Positions 35,129 through 47,020 of a DNA stretch of 64,000 bases are shown here, one piece after another (the stretch's first letter is position 1; each line of letters opens with the position of its first letter). The stretch is from the NCBI GenBank assembly GCA_963989385.1, contig OZ022514.1, forward strand, positions 24,965,222-25,029,221. Reading direction: 5' to 3'. Source of the DNA: Ctena decussata. Lineage: Eukaryota > Mollusca > Bivalvia > Lucinida > Lucinidae. The notes beneath the pieces were generated by a model that saw only the letters and a list, made by a program, of their open reading frames with translations, ran no database searches and was not told the origin of the DNA. The position numbers were made by a program, and so were the translations under genes.

Positions 35129-37778
35129 CAGAGTGTCTAAAAAAACATGGACCTTATTTGAAATAGCTCTAACTCATTTATTTACGAAGGAAACTTTGCA
35201 AAATCTTGCATGGATGTAACAACATAATACTGGATAAGATTCTTCATTAAAAAGTACTTCAACAGAAAGTGACGTCGTGATGACGTCATAAAGTATAAAT
35301 GACATCATTTTTCTCATCTGCATTGCTGGAAACATAAAATGGTATTAAGCAAAACAAGAGGGCCAAGAGGCCCTGAATCGCTCACCTGACCAAAAAGGTT
35401 AAAGGTCAAACAAGGGTCATCATTTAACAAACCTGATAGTTTGCAACCACTTCCAAATGGTTTTGAAGAAGATTTTTGAATATTTTTCTATATATTGCTA
35501 TGGTACAAATCCTGGACCCCCTGGGGCCGAGCCATTTTGGACCCTGTGGCCATCATTTGAATAATTTTGGTAAAGGACCACTAGGCAATGCTACATACTA
35601 AATTTCAAGCATCTGAGCCAAGTGGTTCCAAAGAAGAAGATTTTTGAATATTTTTCTATGTATTTCTATGGTTCAAACCCAGGACCCCCTAGGGTGGGGC
35701 CATTTTGGACCCTGGGGTCATCATTTGAACAAACTTGGTAAAAGACTATTAGGCAAAGCTACAAACCAAATTTCAAGCATCTGAGCCATGCGGTACTGAA
35801 GTAGATGATTTTTTAATATTTTTCTATGTATTTCTATGGTTCAAACCTGGGACTCCCTGCCCCAGGGCCATTTTGGACCTTGGGGCCACCATTTGAACAA
35901 ACTCGGTAGAGGGCCACGAGGCAATGTAACATACCAAATTTCAAGCATCTGAGGCAAGCAGTTCTGGTGAAGAAGATTTTTAAGTATTTTTTAGTTTCGA
36001 ACCAAAGACCCCTGCGCCCCAGGGCCATTTTGGACCTTGGGGCCACCATTTGAACAAATTTGGTAGAGGACCACTAGACAATGCTACATACCAAATTTCA
36101 AGCATCTGAGCTGAGCAGTTCTGGAGAAGAAGATTTTTAAGTATTTTTTAGTTCCAAAACCCAAGACCCCCTGCCCCAGGGCCAATTTGGACCCTGGGGC
36201 CACCATTTAAACAAACTTGGTAAAGGACCACTAGGCAATGTTCCATACCAAATTTCAAGCATCTGAGCCAAGCAGTTCTGGACAAGAAGATTTTTAAGTA
36301 TTTTTAAGTTTCGAACCCAAAACCCCCTGCCCCAGGGCCATTTTGGACCCTGGGGCCACAATTTGAACAAACTTAGTAGAGGACCACTAGACAATGCTTC
36401 ATACCAAATTTCAAGCCTCTGAGCCAAGCAGTTCTGGAGAAGAAGATTTTTAAGTATCTCTTAGTTTCGAACCCAAGACCCCCTGCCCCAGGGCCATTTT
36501 GGACCCTGGGGTCACCATTTGAACAAACTTGGTAGAGGATTACTAGACAATGCTTCATACAAAATTTCAAGCCTCTGAGCCAAGCAGTTCTGGAGAAGAA
36601 GATTTTTAAGTATCTTTTAGTTTCGAACCCAAGACCCCCTGCCCCAGGGCCATTTCGGACCCTGGGGCCACCATTTGAACAAACTTGGTAGAGGACTACT
36701 AGGCAATGTTACATACCAAATTTCAAGCATCTGAGCCAAGCGGTTCTGGAGAAGAAGATTTTTAAGTGTTTTTTAGTTTCGAACCCAAGACCCCCTGCCC
36801 CAGGGCCATTTTGGACCCTGGGGCCACCATTTGAACAAACTTGGTAGAGGACCACTAGGCAATGCTTCATACCAAATATCAAAGCCCTAGGCCTATCGGT
36901 TTCAGAGAAGATGTCATTTAAAGCAAATTGTTGACGACGCACGACGGACGACGGACGACGGACGACGCACGACGGACGACGGACACTGGGTGATCACAAT
37001 AGCTCACCCTGAGCCTATGGCTCAGGTGAGCTAAAAAGAATGATTTCAGAGCGCTCTCATGTCTACATTCTTGGAAAACAAGGGTTCAAAAAATCTCAAA
37101 TAGTGAAAGAAAATCTAAGAAAAATAAAATGCAGGGGAAATTGGCTGTTATGTTGTGGTTAGAACTGGGTGGTAGAATAGGCTGTTCATGATAAAGCCAG
37201 AAAGTTTAGCAAGAAAAGGGAAAAGGCAGGCCCATAAAGGCAGTATCATCAAAGATCATTAAAGAACTGAAACTGGCAAAGAACTGATAAGCAGCTTGTT
37301 TCGTTTTAGTGTCCTACTAATTTTTAACAGCTAAACGACTTCAAAGCTATAATTTGACCATTTTAGTTGATTTTTTATTATGAATCTGAAGATGATTTTG
37401 TGTTGACCTGCAATCTTGCTTTGAAGCTTTAAAAAGGTCATTTGAATACAATTTTCTTTGCATTATTTAAGATATCCATTATCTGAGATAATGTAAATCC
37501 TTCTCTCCTTAGAATGTAAGCTTTAGAACGCTCTAAGTTTGAATATATTTCACTTGATAACAGTATGCAGTTTCAACAGTGCAGTCGAAATAGAAATGAC
37601 GCAATAACCGTCAACTTAAAACATTATGACGTCACTTCCTGTAAGCAAGGCCACCTGTTAATAAACATCATAAATGCAAAGGAGCATCAACGTGCTCCTA
37701 TCGTTTTGGAAAGTTTCCTCGATAAATAAAGGAGTTACAGCAATTTCAAAAAAGGTTCATGTTTTTTTAGACACCCTG
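35129..37778. mobile_element. Mariner-like TIR element, two-ended, with a nested repeat
   Basis: The left end CAGAGTGTCTAAAAAAACAT (35129) and inverted right end ACACCCTG (to 37778) share about 80 bp of inverted similarity, and both are flanked by TA. Without the nested repeat at 35354-37036 the element is just under 1 kb. No transposase frame was seen. TA flanks and the CAGGGTGTC-like terminus fit Tc1/mariner-type non-autonomous elements (inference). Confidence 0.6.
35354..37036. repeat. Dispersed repeat with about 160-bp internal tandem units
   Basis: It opens ACAAGAGGGCCAAGAGGCCC followed by TGAATCGCTCACCTG and closes with an ACGACGG-type microsatellite (36935-36985), CACAATAGCTCACC and GCTCAGGTGAGCTAAAAA. 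Internal units carry GAAGAAGATTTTTAAGTAT, CCAGGGCCATTTTGGACC and CAAATTTCAAGCATCTGAG about every 160 bp. A diverged start of the same family, inverted, occurs at 53985-54027. Minus-strand open frames here are by-products of the repeat. Confidence 0.8.
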
Positions 37779-38062
37779 TATGGTGTCACAGGGACGAGGC
37801 CTAGCACACACAGGCATTTTTAAAGAAGTACTAAAACAGCAGACTGTCAGGTAACTTGGTTAAGAACATAATACCAATCTGCAAGGGCATACATTGTCTT
37901 TCCCTACAGATACAGGATACATGTATATATCACTTCCACCACTATAGTAGCCAATGGTCTAGACCTTGCTTTATCAAAATAGCAAGCCTGGACCCACCTT
38001 TGCATACGATGGCAAATAACAGAATTTTGTTTGGTGGCCATCCACCCTTGCTATAACCACCA

Positions 38063-38098
38063 GCAATACCTACCCCTGCCTACAGGTTGGTATTGCTA
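38063..38098 (-). other. Stem-loop beside the second Helentron copy
   Basis: AGCAATACCTACC and GGTTGGTATTGCT pair with one mismatch, mirroring the hairpin at 9831-9866. Confidence 0.55.
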
Positions 38099-38138
38099 AT
38101 TACCTTGTGGGTGCATTCTTGTGTTCTTTCAGATGTAC

Positions 38139-39066
38139 CTATGCACCCAGTGCACAATAAACCAGTTTGTGGTCACTCCAGTAAGCCTCAATAACATCAC
38201 TGGATGCTGGATAGTTTGTGAAAATAAGATCTATCACCGATCCAGAATCAGTAGTTGACTGATTGTTGTGCTGCTTACATTTAAATTGTTTCATCATGAA
38301 AGCTACAAATGTTGAAGTGTTGGCATTTGAATGTATGTTAAAATCACTCATTATTACCAATTTGGTATGCATATCTACCATTTGCACACGTTTAGGAAAT
38401 TTGTAGAAGTATACAACTTGGAAGGATCCCTTAATACTGCTGTACATGCCAGCCAACATGAATTCGCATATGTCAGAATGGATTTTTTCTATTCTCTGAA
38501 TTTCAAAATAATCCTTGATGTACAAAGCAAGCCTATGGTATGGACTGTTCCCAGAATCAAGTTCTGCTTCATCCAATCTCAAAATTTTGAAATTCTTCAG
38601 AGCAAAATGACTACTATCATCTCTTGCACACAGCCTGGATTCTGCAAACCCAGTCACATCTGCTGACAAAACATTTGGCTCAAATTCAATGTCTTTAAAG
38701 TGCTAATGTAAGGACCTTGCATTATCAAATGAATTTTGATCTTGTGTGAATCAAGTTTATGTAATGGAAGATAACACAATTCAAGAGGTGCTTCTGTTTT
38801 TAACCGCTGCATCTCAATGTTCACTTGTTCATCCACTGCCATGGCAGTTTCATGCAAATTCAAAATATAGAAATTCTCTAGTTTTCTGACTCTACTAAGA
38901 GCAACATAGTGAATATGAGGTTGCTTCCTAAGTCTCGTTTGAGGCAGGTCTACTACAATTTCATCTACTGTAGACCCCTGAGCTTTATGAATAGTTTTAC
39001 CTGCTGATGGTTTCAAAGGAAATTGAATTCTTTGGCATGTTTTGAAGTTGTAGATAAATGTTCCTT
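38139..39066 (-). pseudogene. Helentron helicase/endonuclease fragment, second copy
   Basis: Reverse-strand duplicate of 8860-9788, differing at about 13 of 176 residues in the endonuclease part. It shows the SAGKTIHKAQGSTVDEIVVD and HYVALSRVRKL helicase motifs (39010-38890), then a frameshift near 38735 that the first copy lacks. It keeps the same TAG just before the endonuclease part. The GDFN box of the other copy reads SDFN here (near 38350), losing the conserved glycine. Truncated at 39066 and inactive. Confidence 0.75.
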
Positions 39067-39067
39067 G

Positions 39068-40026
39068 TATATAAGGAAAAGAACAGTGAACTTTTAAATA
39101 TATGTCACAGTAGCTACAAATAGTATGAGTATTTTTTTTAGCATCGTTTGACTCATCAACGATTGGTAATTATGTTGCGAAATCAAAAAAAGTAAAAAGT
39201 AAAAACTGTGTTGAGATATAAGTGAAAATCCTGCATAAATTTCAAGGACTCAGTGTGCATGGATGCTTTGCAGTTCCTACATTTTAAGGATATGATTTGA
39301 TCAAATATCAGCACTGCTACCCCAAAGATATCAAAAGAGGTATGGATACATCTCATCCAAGTCACCTTTCATACATAGTTAGTGGACAAAAGTTCAAGGT
39401 CACAGAATTTTACAATGCATCAGCTTCAGGCAGAGGGATACATCATCTGACCACGTCGCTACATTATAACATCAGAGGTTATATCACAGCATGATGATGG
39501 ACGACATTCAGTCTAACGCCTTACATACGCATATAACGTCCTACCTATACGCATGCCCAACGCTGCGCCCCCTCCCCGACCACCCCGACCCCACAAGCAC
39601 TCAGAATCCTTGGTGGGGGCATTAGGAACACATACTACATAGATGAACACTTTGAAAACGATGTGTTGTGGCGAATAATGCCTCTATTTTCTACCTAAGT
39701 AACCACTGTAATGTAGCCCGTTTATGATGCATATGCATATGAGGAATAATTATGTATAAAAATTGAAGTGGTTACGAAGGTAGGATGAAGTGAATTTTGG
39801 ATACATAGTAGACGTTGTTAGTTCAAATTCCCATAGGCTCAATGTTAAATGTTGAAGCAGTCCATGTATTTAACCGCAAAATTAACCTAAAAGGCCTTAA
39901 AATATTAGAAAATGAAATCGTACAGAATAAACTAGAAACATATACCAAGCATTTCTGCATGTTTTTGTGGTTATCTGCCAACCTTCGAAAATCGGCCTTT
40001 TCAGTGGGCACATTGCAATAGTAATA
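39068..40026. mobile_element. Third, partial copy of the 2-kb TIR element
   Basis: Matches 27912-28940 in the same orientation (ATATAAGGAAAAGAACAGTG ... GTGGGCACATTGCAATAGTA) with several small deletions. It abuts the outer end of the right arm and stops exactly where the inner terminal motif of the full copy would begin. Confidence 0.7.
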
Positions 40027-43000
40027 GTCAGGTGGTGGATTCGAGAAAAGAGCTCTAGAAAATGAGTGTGTGGGCACTTTCGCGGCATGATTGGCAACCA
40101 TACTAGAAATACTTGCCGATATGTCCTCGTTTAATTTTTGCCGGTTGCCAAACATGATTGCCCATTGTGTAACGTATAAACGAGGTCAAATGTCATTAAG
40201 TGCAAAATCACGAAAAACTGTGTAGAAAATGATTATTGTACATTTGGGATATAAATATCACCGCAGTTAAATGCTGAACACATCAGAAACCTCGTGCGAC
40301 AATTGTAAAACATACTTCAACAATTTCTGTTCACTTAAAATTGTGTTTGTGTCCGTCTGCACACATTTTTTCGTAAAATACATGCATTCATAGAAACAAC
40401 TTTAATATTTCATAAATCAAAGACTACACTGCATAAATATATGAACAACGCTTTTAGACTTGGTAAATTTCATCTTTATAAGCAAGGTATCATATATTTC
40501 TAGCTCAACATTTACATAAAAAATGCTGGTTTCATTAGCATGGGTTGTTTACGATACATATATTGTTTACAGTTGCAATCTGAAATCTAATGCAACTTAG
40601 TAGCCATATTTTTTTTCGGTGTTTTCACATAAACTTGCAAGAATTTTAAGACTGAGCTGTGAAGCATATAAAATACAATGCAGATAAATCAATCTCATGT
40701 ACTTTACGTAATCAAAATGGTAAATTAGTCATATAAATCTATATTAAGAGCTTCAATGGTATAAAAATATGTGGTATTATTCATGTTTTGTGTTTATAGA
40801 TGTTTTCTAGTTAATAAAGTTTACAAAGTGGACAATGATCCATTTTCAAACTATTTTTAGACATAAAATACATATCTGCATGTCTAGAATAAGTTTTCAG
40901 ATATACAGGAGTATTTTATATGTTCAATCAAGAGTATCAAAATTGTCCGACAGAAATTTTGAAACTCATCGACTCGTGCTTTTGATTCTAATGCGAGTTT
41001 GTGTTATACATGCAAAGTTGTTCAAAACTGTAACATATACGATTTGTATCAGTCTTACAGCATCGCGTGTAATTTACGTTAACACAGACAAGTTTAAAGG
41101 TTCATAGGAAGTTTATGGGTAGCATATATGATAAATAGAATCTAAATATTGCTATTGGCCATACGATATTATGTTGGTCCTCATGTGAATCGCCTCTCCT
41201 AGAGATTCATAATGAATTTAATTGACTCAAAGGCATTAGCCTTTGTAGTTTACGTTATAGTAAGTGTTTTAAAATTCGTACCTGAAAACTGTTGATTTTT
41301 TAGAAAGGTCTTGAAAGTACATGTAACTTGAAACTTTGTCAACGTATGAATAGGCATACGTACAAGTAAAATATTGAAGAAAACAAACCATGCTGCTTCC
41401 TATATAAATACCAAGGAAACAAGATGAATCAAGGAGGTGGGGGAGGAAGCGGGGTGAAAATTGTAACAATTGTCCAAGCTATTTCCAATTCCAAGGTTTA
41501 TACCTTATTTCCCCCGGAATCTTAATACTACATTTGTCGTTTAACAGTTAAGACATCATAAATGAATAAAGCCAGTTATGGAAGGGAAGGGGTGAAAATA
41601 TAGCTACACTACAAATCACCAAGTGGACTTAATCATCGATACAATCTACTATGAAACATTCCTGAAACCGTTGTTCAAGCTCTTACAACTACAAGACATT
41701 TGCTCTAATGCAAGTTTCAGGCATCAAATCACCTACTGTTAAACCTGTTCTGGTATCTCAGCTCATCTGAATAGGTTGGGATAGTGAAAGCATTTTGAGA
41801 AAACAGCTAAGGCGATTGTTATACGAGGTTAACCTACTACATGGTCACGTTTCCCACTGCTATGTCGGCTAAAAAAATTACAAGCCATCTATGTTTTACC
41901 ATTTCATTCTTCTACAAGTCATGTTGTGTGAGTATTATACCAGTTCTGGCCACCAAATGTCCTCAATGTCAGTATGCTAAAATACCAATGTAGTGGCAGA
42001 CACAAACTCATACTCAATAATGCTAATATCCATGTTTGCTCATGCATACTGCGTAACGTACTTAACACTGCAGATAAGGCTTTACAAAGAGGTCTATAGA
42101 TAAAAGGGTAGCATCTTAATCTACTAGAAGACGCCTGTAAACACTGTAGTGTCGGGTCAAGCTATTGAAAGACATCAACAGACATCATGGTGCCTATCTA
42201 TGCCACTGCAAAACCTGAGCATCGATTATGGCACCTACTCAATGTACGAAATGCCTTTGGAGTTATTGTAAACTTAAGGCAGTTCATTCTTTTATATCGA
42301 CACGGGCAGAATCCAGATCAGTCTATTTCCAGACATCTACAAAAGACTCATGTACCACCACAGGGCATGAAAAGAGGATGCATTGACATGGTTTTGGAAA
42401 TTCGGGTCACTACAGAGCCTCTTGAGAGTCATTGCTCGCCATTCGGTGATTCCTTATTTTATTCTGTCTGCATCTTTATCTTATTCGACTACATAAAAAC
42501 CACTAATACGAAGAGAATTATATCGGTGTTTCAGCTTAATTTGCTCTATCAACACTGTAGTACAAGTTCAAACTTTGTCAATGAATTGTTACTTTCAATT
42601 TTGTAGTGCCAGCTGCTTGACTAAAATACTTCACATTGATATTAAAGACAGCATCTTATGAGCCGGTACTACAATGACCTACCGTTATCCTTAACAGATG
42701 AGGTGATGCAATATTCTGGATGAAGATTTTCGGTAAATAGAGCTTGAACAATGGTCTGCTATGCAATATCATAAAGATGCTTGGGACAAAACAATTGCTT
42801 TTTCTCCATGTTTCTGGTTTATGATTTCTGATAACATACGCCCGGTAACGTATGTAACGCTGCATGTTTCTGCATGGTTTGATACACCGATAATTTTTGT
42901 TTTTACTTGCATTAATGTAAAAGGACGGTAAATATTTGCTGGTTTCAGTAAAATGGTAACTTTATCCAAAATATAATAGTTTGTCCATTATGCTGGGAAA

Positions 43001-43711
43001 AACTCGGTAACGTAGGTTACAGTTATGCACTACAAGAGACAACTGTTATAACTGTACAGAAAAGCAACGCAATTTTTTAAACAGCAAGATTTAAATCCGT
43101 TTTAATATTTATTTGATTGAGGAGTAAAGGAACAGACGAATTCAGCAGATTTATATGGTAACGTATTTAAATTGGCGATGACTGTCAAACGCACCGACAG
43201 TCAGACAGCAGAGAATTGTATCTTGTAATGTTTTAATATACATTTGGAAAAACAAACAGTGCAGAAAGTCTCTCCTTCAGATGGGTGGTGGCAGGCTCAT
43301 GGGCTATTGGTAACTTAAAAGACTGTTTTAGAATTAATGGTATAATAACCCACTATGCAAAAGTGTACATACTGACCTTTGACCTAGTTCTGATTAAATA
43401 CGACGTCGGCAAAATGGCAAAAGCTTTTATGGTATGTTTACTTACTTCACTTGACATAGTTGCCTCTTATTCCGCGAAAGTGCCTATAAATTGAATAATT
43501 TACTCACAAACTGGTATATAAAAATGCACTAAATGACCTTTGACCTCATTTTGACCTTATATGATGTCTGTTGAGCTGGCAACCGGGCAAAATGGTTTTA
43601 AGTATGTTTACTGACTTCAATGAGCCCGGTTGCCCGTCATGCCGCGAAAGTGCCCACAAATCCAACATTTCACTCATAAACCATCGGACTATAAAGTGTA
43701 ACTCGTCCTTT
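40027..43711. mobile_element. 3.7-kb region with inverted ends, possible non-autonomous transposon
   Basis: About 150 bp at 40053-40205 (GGGCACTTTCGCGGCATGAT, GGTTGCC, GGTCAAATGTCATTAAGTGC) is inverted at 43510-43680. The right end continues to AAAGTGTAACTCGTCCTTT (43693-43711), the terminal motif also found in the 2-kb element. The left equivalent is missing or truncated. The right repeat is itself tandemly doubled (43340-43500). The AT-rich interior has only short frames; the longest, 139 codons at 42187-42606, shows no domain. Confidence 0.5.
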
Positions 43712-44460
43712 CATCTAATTTAACATGTCAGTTGTCACAACAAACTACATACTGGTGGACAGACAAGTGACTGCTGTTCCAACAATGCATGTTATGATAT
43801 GGCGTTTGTCACTACAGCCTACTCCTACCAGCATCATGTTAATGTTCTTCCATGTGGAATATTTCGTGTCGTTGTGATAGATATCTATAGTCAAAGACAG
43901 TACCTCAGAGCAGTTCTGAAATGCCATACCAAATGGAGACACTCGTAATTTCTTGATGCATTCCCACAATAGCAATGCAAATGAAGCACACACTTGGTAC
44001 ACTAATCTCATTTTGACTGTCTAGTTATCTCATCAGCCTTTTTTTCAAATTGACTGTGAAGAATAAGAGTATCTCAGCTGTTGGATAGAGATAGCATAGA
44101 TACATGGACTGAACTAAATTATCTTAAACCTGTTGACAGTTGGTAGTGTGTACCATTTCTTTTCTGAGACAGTATACTACCAATTATTATATCTTATTTG
44201 AGCTATGAATATACTGTGTAAACATGTCTGTATATGTTAAATGGTTTAAATGTCTTCAAAGCAGACACAAAACATTGAATAAAGACTGATTTAATGGAAT
44301 GTGGCATAGAATCAATGTTGATACAGTGTTTATTCAATATTTTTTCGCATGTGGAGTTTGATATTCTTAGCATTAAATCATAAATTTGATATATCAGCTT
44401 AACAGGAGGCCAATTACACAGTGGATATCTTAATTTGTTTATTTGAATTAATTAAATTAT
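43712..44460. other. Non-coding, no feature seen
   Basis: No recognisable domain or repeat. An 88-codon minus frame at 43745-44011 looks fortuitous. Confidence 0.4.
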
Positions 44461-44463
44461 ACG

Positions 44464-44760
44464 GTGGGTTGGTTGGTTGGTTGTTTTGAGTTTAACGGCC
44501 CTTTGAAACAATATTTCAGTCCATATTGGGCCATTTCCCAGAAAGAGGGAGAAAGAAGAGAAATGTTAGATGAGAGAAAAAATGTCCAAAGCACCCCTAC
44601 CGGCACCTACTGCAAGCACAGTAGGTCCCACTCCTACTATTATCCAAATCAACAGGACGCCCCACCACTGGAAGTTATATGCAGTACCACCATGCCACCC
44701 TCCCCCCCCCCCCTTGTATTGTGGGAAATCACATGACATTTTGTATCTATGGTTGCACAG
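44464..44760 (+). repeat. Dispersed repeat, about 300 bp, with poly-C
   Basis: It starts in a GGTT repeat and includes AGAGGGAGAAAGAAGAGAAA, CACCTACTGCAAGCACAG, CCACTGGAAGTTATATGCA and a C-tract (44700-44713). The same order, inverted and diverged, occurs at 54295-54480. The structure is SINE-like but no tRNA promoter was found. Confidence 0.55.
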
Positions 44761-45395
44761 AATGGGTGAGATATTTTTCATTATTCTATAATACTCAATA
44801 AATTTTCATACAGCAAAGTGCAGATACCTTGTCACTTTTGCAGCAAGCCGTTACCTACAAGCTGTTTTCATGCACACTGTATTTTTTCAAAAGAACTTCA
44901 AGCAAATTCAGATAGCCTTTGCTTGAGCTATGTTAAAAACTACAGCTCAGAGCAGAAAGTCATTTAAATAGTTGCTTGTTTCAATTGAAGACAAGGTATC
45001 TGTACTTTACTTCATGAAAAACCATTTAGGAAATAACAGTATTGTTACCCATTCAAATGATTCCCCCGTCTTGTAAATTAATACACATATTTATAGATGC
45101 TCAGATCAGCTTGTGCTTATGCAAGGACACTATAACTGGAAAATTTATAAGGTCTATTATTTGGGAAAACTGCACATATGGACAAGCTAGTCTGGGCTAC
45201 AGTGTTTGGAGATGCTTTAAGGGGCAGCCTTTCAATATCTAGCTCTAGTATAAAAGCATTTGTTACCATTTTTTTCTGAAAAAAAAAATAAATAAATTAA
45301 AGAACTTATATATCTTTTATTCTCCTTCTGTTTACCAAGTGCTTATTTATCATACTTATCCACCTATAGGATGACGGGTTCCCCTTCCAAAATTA
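44761..45395. other. Non-coding, no feature seen
   Basis: Low-complexity A/T tract at 45270-45300; otherwise nothing recognised. Confidence 0.4.
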
Positions 45396-45399
45396 CCCT

Positions 45400-45620
45400 T
45401 AACCCTTTTTGACCAGTGGACTTGCCCATCCTTATAATGTGGATGAGTCCATTTCTAATTCTAGGGGTTTCTAGTGGATGTTTTCACTTTTATTGTATTT
45501 TCCTTAGAAATTCCTGTAAGTAAACAGTGTTGACCCTTAAACCTTTTTGACCAGTGGACTTGCCCATCCTTATAATATGGATGAGTCTATTTCTAATTTT
45601 AGGGGTTTCTAGTGGATGTT
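45400..45620. repeat. Tandem repeat, about 130-bp unit, interrupted by the BEL/Pao insertion
   Basis: GACCAGTGGACTTGCCCATC followed by CTTATAAT and TCTAGTGGATGTT occurs at 45410-45483 and 45550-45620. In the first copy TGGATGTT runs straight into TTCACTTTTATTGTATTTTC. In the second, that continuation is found only at 53538, on the far side of the LTR element. Confidence 0.8.
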
Positions 45621-45622
45621 GT

Positions 45623-45884
45623 CGTAAAGGATTTTCTGTTTAAACAGTTATGCAGTCATTCGTGGGTTTTACCCTTCGGTTTCGGTTATCCGGTGTACTG
45701 CAAAACAGCGTAAGCCGGTCGGCTTGTATTGAAAAGTTCTTGTTCTTTTTCCAAACCTCCTTCAAAGGAGAACCGCACCAGAGTGCGTCGTCACGGCTGG
45801 TAGAATATCACTTCTATATCCCTCCACCAAGAATATACATATGTACACTTGCTCTGTGTTAAAGTTTAATTATATTATTTATTT
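45623..45884. other. Unassigned DNA between the insertion edge and a LINE fragment
   Basis: Lies inside the block that interrupts the tandem repeat, so it should belong to the LTR element or to something inserted in it. No match to the 3' LTR region was seen by eye. Confidence 0.35.
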
Positions 45885-46853
45885 CTAGGTAGTGGTATCA
45901 GTGCCCGCCTTGCTGGACCTATTCGCCACTGACTTTAAAAGTCTAAATCTATGTGTATGCAGGATGTATAGCAATCTTCGACTATGATACTCAATTGCTG
46001 TCAAATCCTTCAGCTTAATCCGCCCGACACCAAGCAGCACTGAACTGTCAATAATAATCTGAACTTTCTGCTCCACAGTAAGGTTAGTCCAAACAATATT
46101 ACAGAGTTCTGAGAATTCATTAATAAGCTGACTCAAAACTGGACGTCTAACGTCATCAAGAAGTGGACAAATCAAAATGAAATGCTCGACTGTCTCTGGA
46201 TCAGTACCACACAATGGACAAGTTGAACTAATCTCGTTCCCGTTGAATTTTGCCCGATTTGTTTGAAGGATATATGTACCAGTTATTAATTTCAATTTTA
46301 CCGGAAAACGTGTATTTTCTCTAGCTGAGCCTGTACTATGTTGCAGAACTGGGTGTAATTACCCAAGTCTAACTGAGTCAGAGTTCAGATATTTGAGAGA
46401 TCCATATAATGGCTTAAGAGTTTGCAACTTCTCTAACCAATAAGCGAAAATTGCTGTATTCACTGTAGATTTCCATAGAAACCGTTCAACCGGATTGTCC
46501 AGATAAATTTCCATATCGTCAAGATCGTAGAGCCACAAGATCCTCTTAACTTCAATAAACCAGCTGTTACTCTTATCCTTCTTAACTGCATACCGACGCC
46601 GAACAAGTCTCTTTTCAATACTGTCCTCGGACTGATTACAGATATTATTAAAAGAGATTAGTACTTTCAGATGAATTCTGGCTTCCACTGGTAATATGCC
46701 CGATAGTAGATATACTGGCACGTCTGCAGTATTTGACGGGAGAGACAATATTCTTTTCAGAAATTTCTTTAGGAACAGTTCTGAACGTTCTAAATGAGGT
46801 CCCTTAGGTACCAAAAGTTCCAATCCATACAGAAGTACAGGCATTGAGTACAC
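45885..46853 (-). pseudogene. LINE ORF2 C-terminal fragment, 5'-truncated
   Basis: The minus strand reads one frame of about 320 codons with a single TAA near 46357. It shows MPVLLYGLELLVPKG, then FLKRILSLPSNTADVPVYLL and LPVEARIHLKVL, the thumb region typical of CR1-like/Nimb-like LINEs. A terminal TGTYILQTNRAKFN and zinc-binding-type CPLCGTDPETVEHFILICP follow. The endonuclease and palm are missing, as usual for 5'-truncated insertions. Its 5' end abuts the 5' LTR of the BEL/Pao element, so it probably inserted into that LTR. Confidence 0.75.
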
Positions 46854-46982
46854 CGAATCGTCGCATCGAAAACGTTTTTAAGAATCATGCTCGTCGCTAA
46901 TTAAATATTGTTTATTGTTAAAAATCATCGTCTTCGTCATTATATAGCCCTCGAGCCAACAATAGTATAACTCTTCGTAACA
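46850..46982 (+). repeat. 5' LTR (3' portion) of the BEL/Pao element
   Basis: ACACCGAAT ... ATATAGCCCTCGAGCCAACA ... CTCTTCGTAACA matches 53400-53532 over 133 bp with about three differences. The end TAACA is followed by a primer-binding site. The U3 part appears missing or displaced by the adjoining LINE fragment. Confidence 0.85.
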
Positions 46983-46984
46983 TT

Positions 46985-46996
46985 TGGTAGCAGAGC
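46985..46996 (+). promoter_or_regulatory. Primer-binding site for initiator tRNA-Met
   Basis: TGGTAGCAGAG, two bases after the LTR, is complementary to the 3' end of animal initiator Met tRNA (including CCA) over 11 bases. This would prime minus-strand synthesis. The tRNA end is from general knowledge. Confidence 0.6.
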
Positions 46997-47020
46997 GAGG
47001 TTTGCTTCGTAAAATTAGTC

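Larger units (their letters stand above)
26946..39066 (-). repeat. Right arm of the giant inverted repeat
   Basis: Reverse complement of 8860-17701. Extra sequence relative to the left arm: an inserted repeat at 30371-31385, and about 3.4 kb at 33630-37070 that includes most of a mariner-like element. It lacks the 900-bp element and the local duplication of the left arm. The outer end is sharp at 39066, inside the Helentron helicase frame. The same frame continues 5' for about 250 bp more in the left copy. Confidence 0.85.

Noticed and set aside
42187..42606. 139-codon open frame as a host gene
   Set aside because: No domain, no splice or promoter support, and it lies inside a TIR-bounded AT-rich region.
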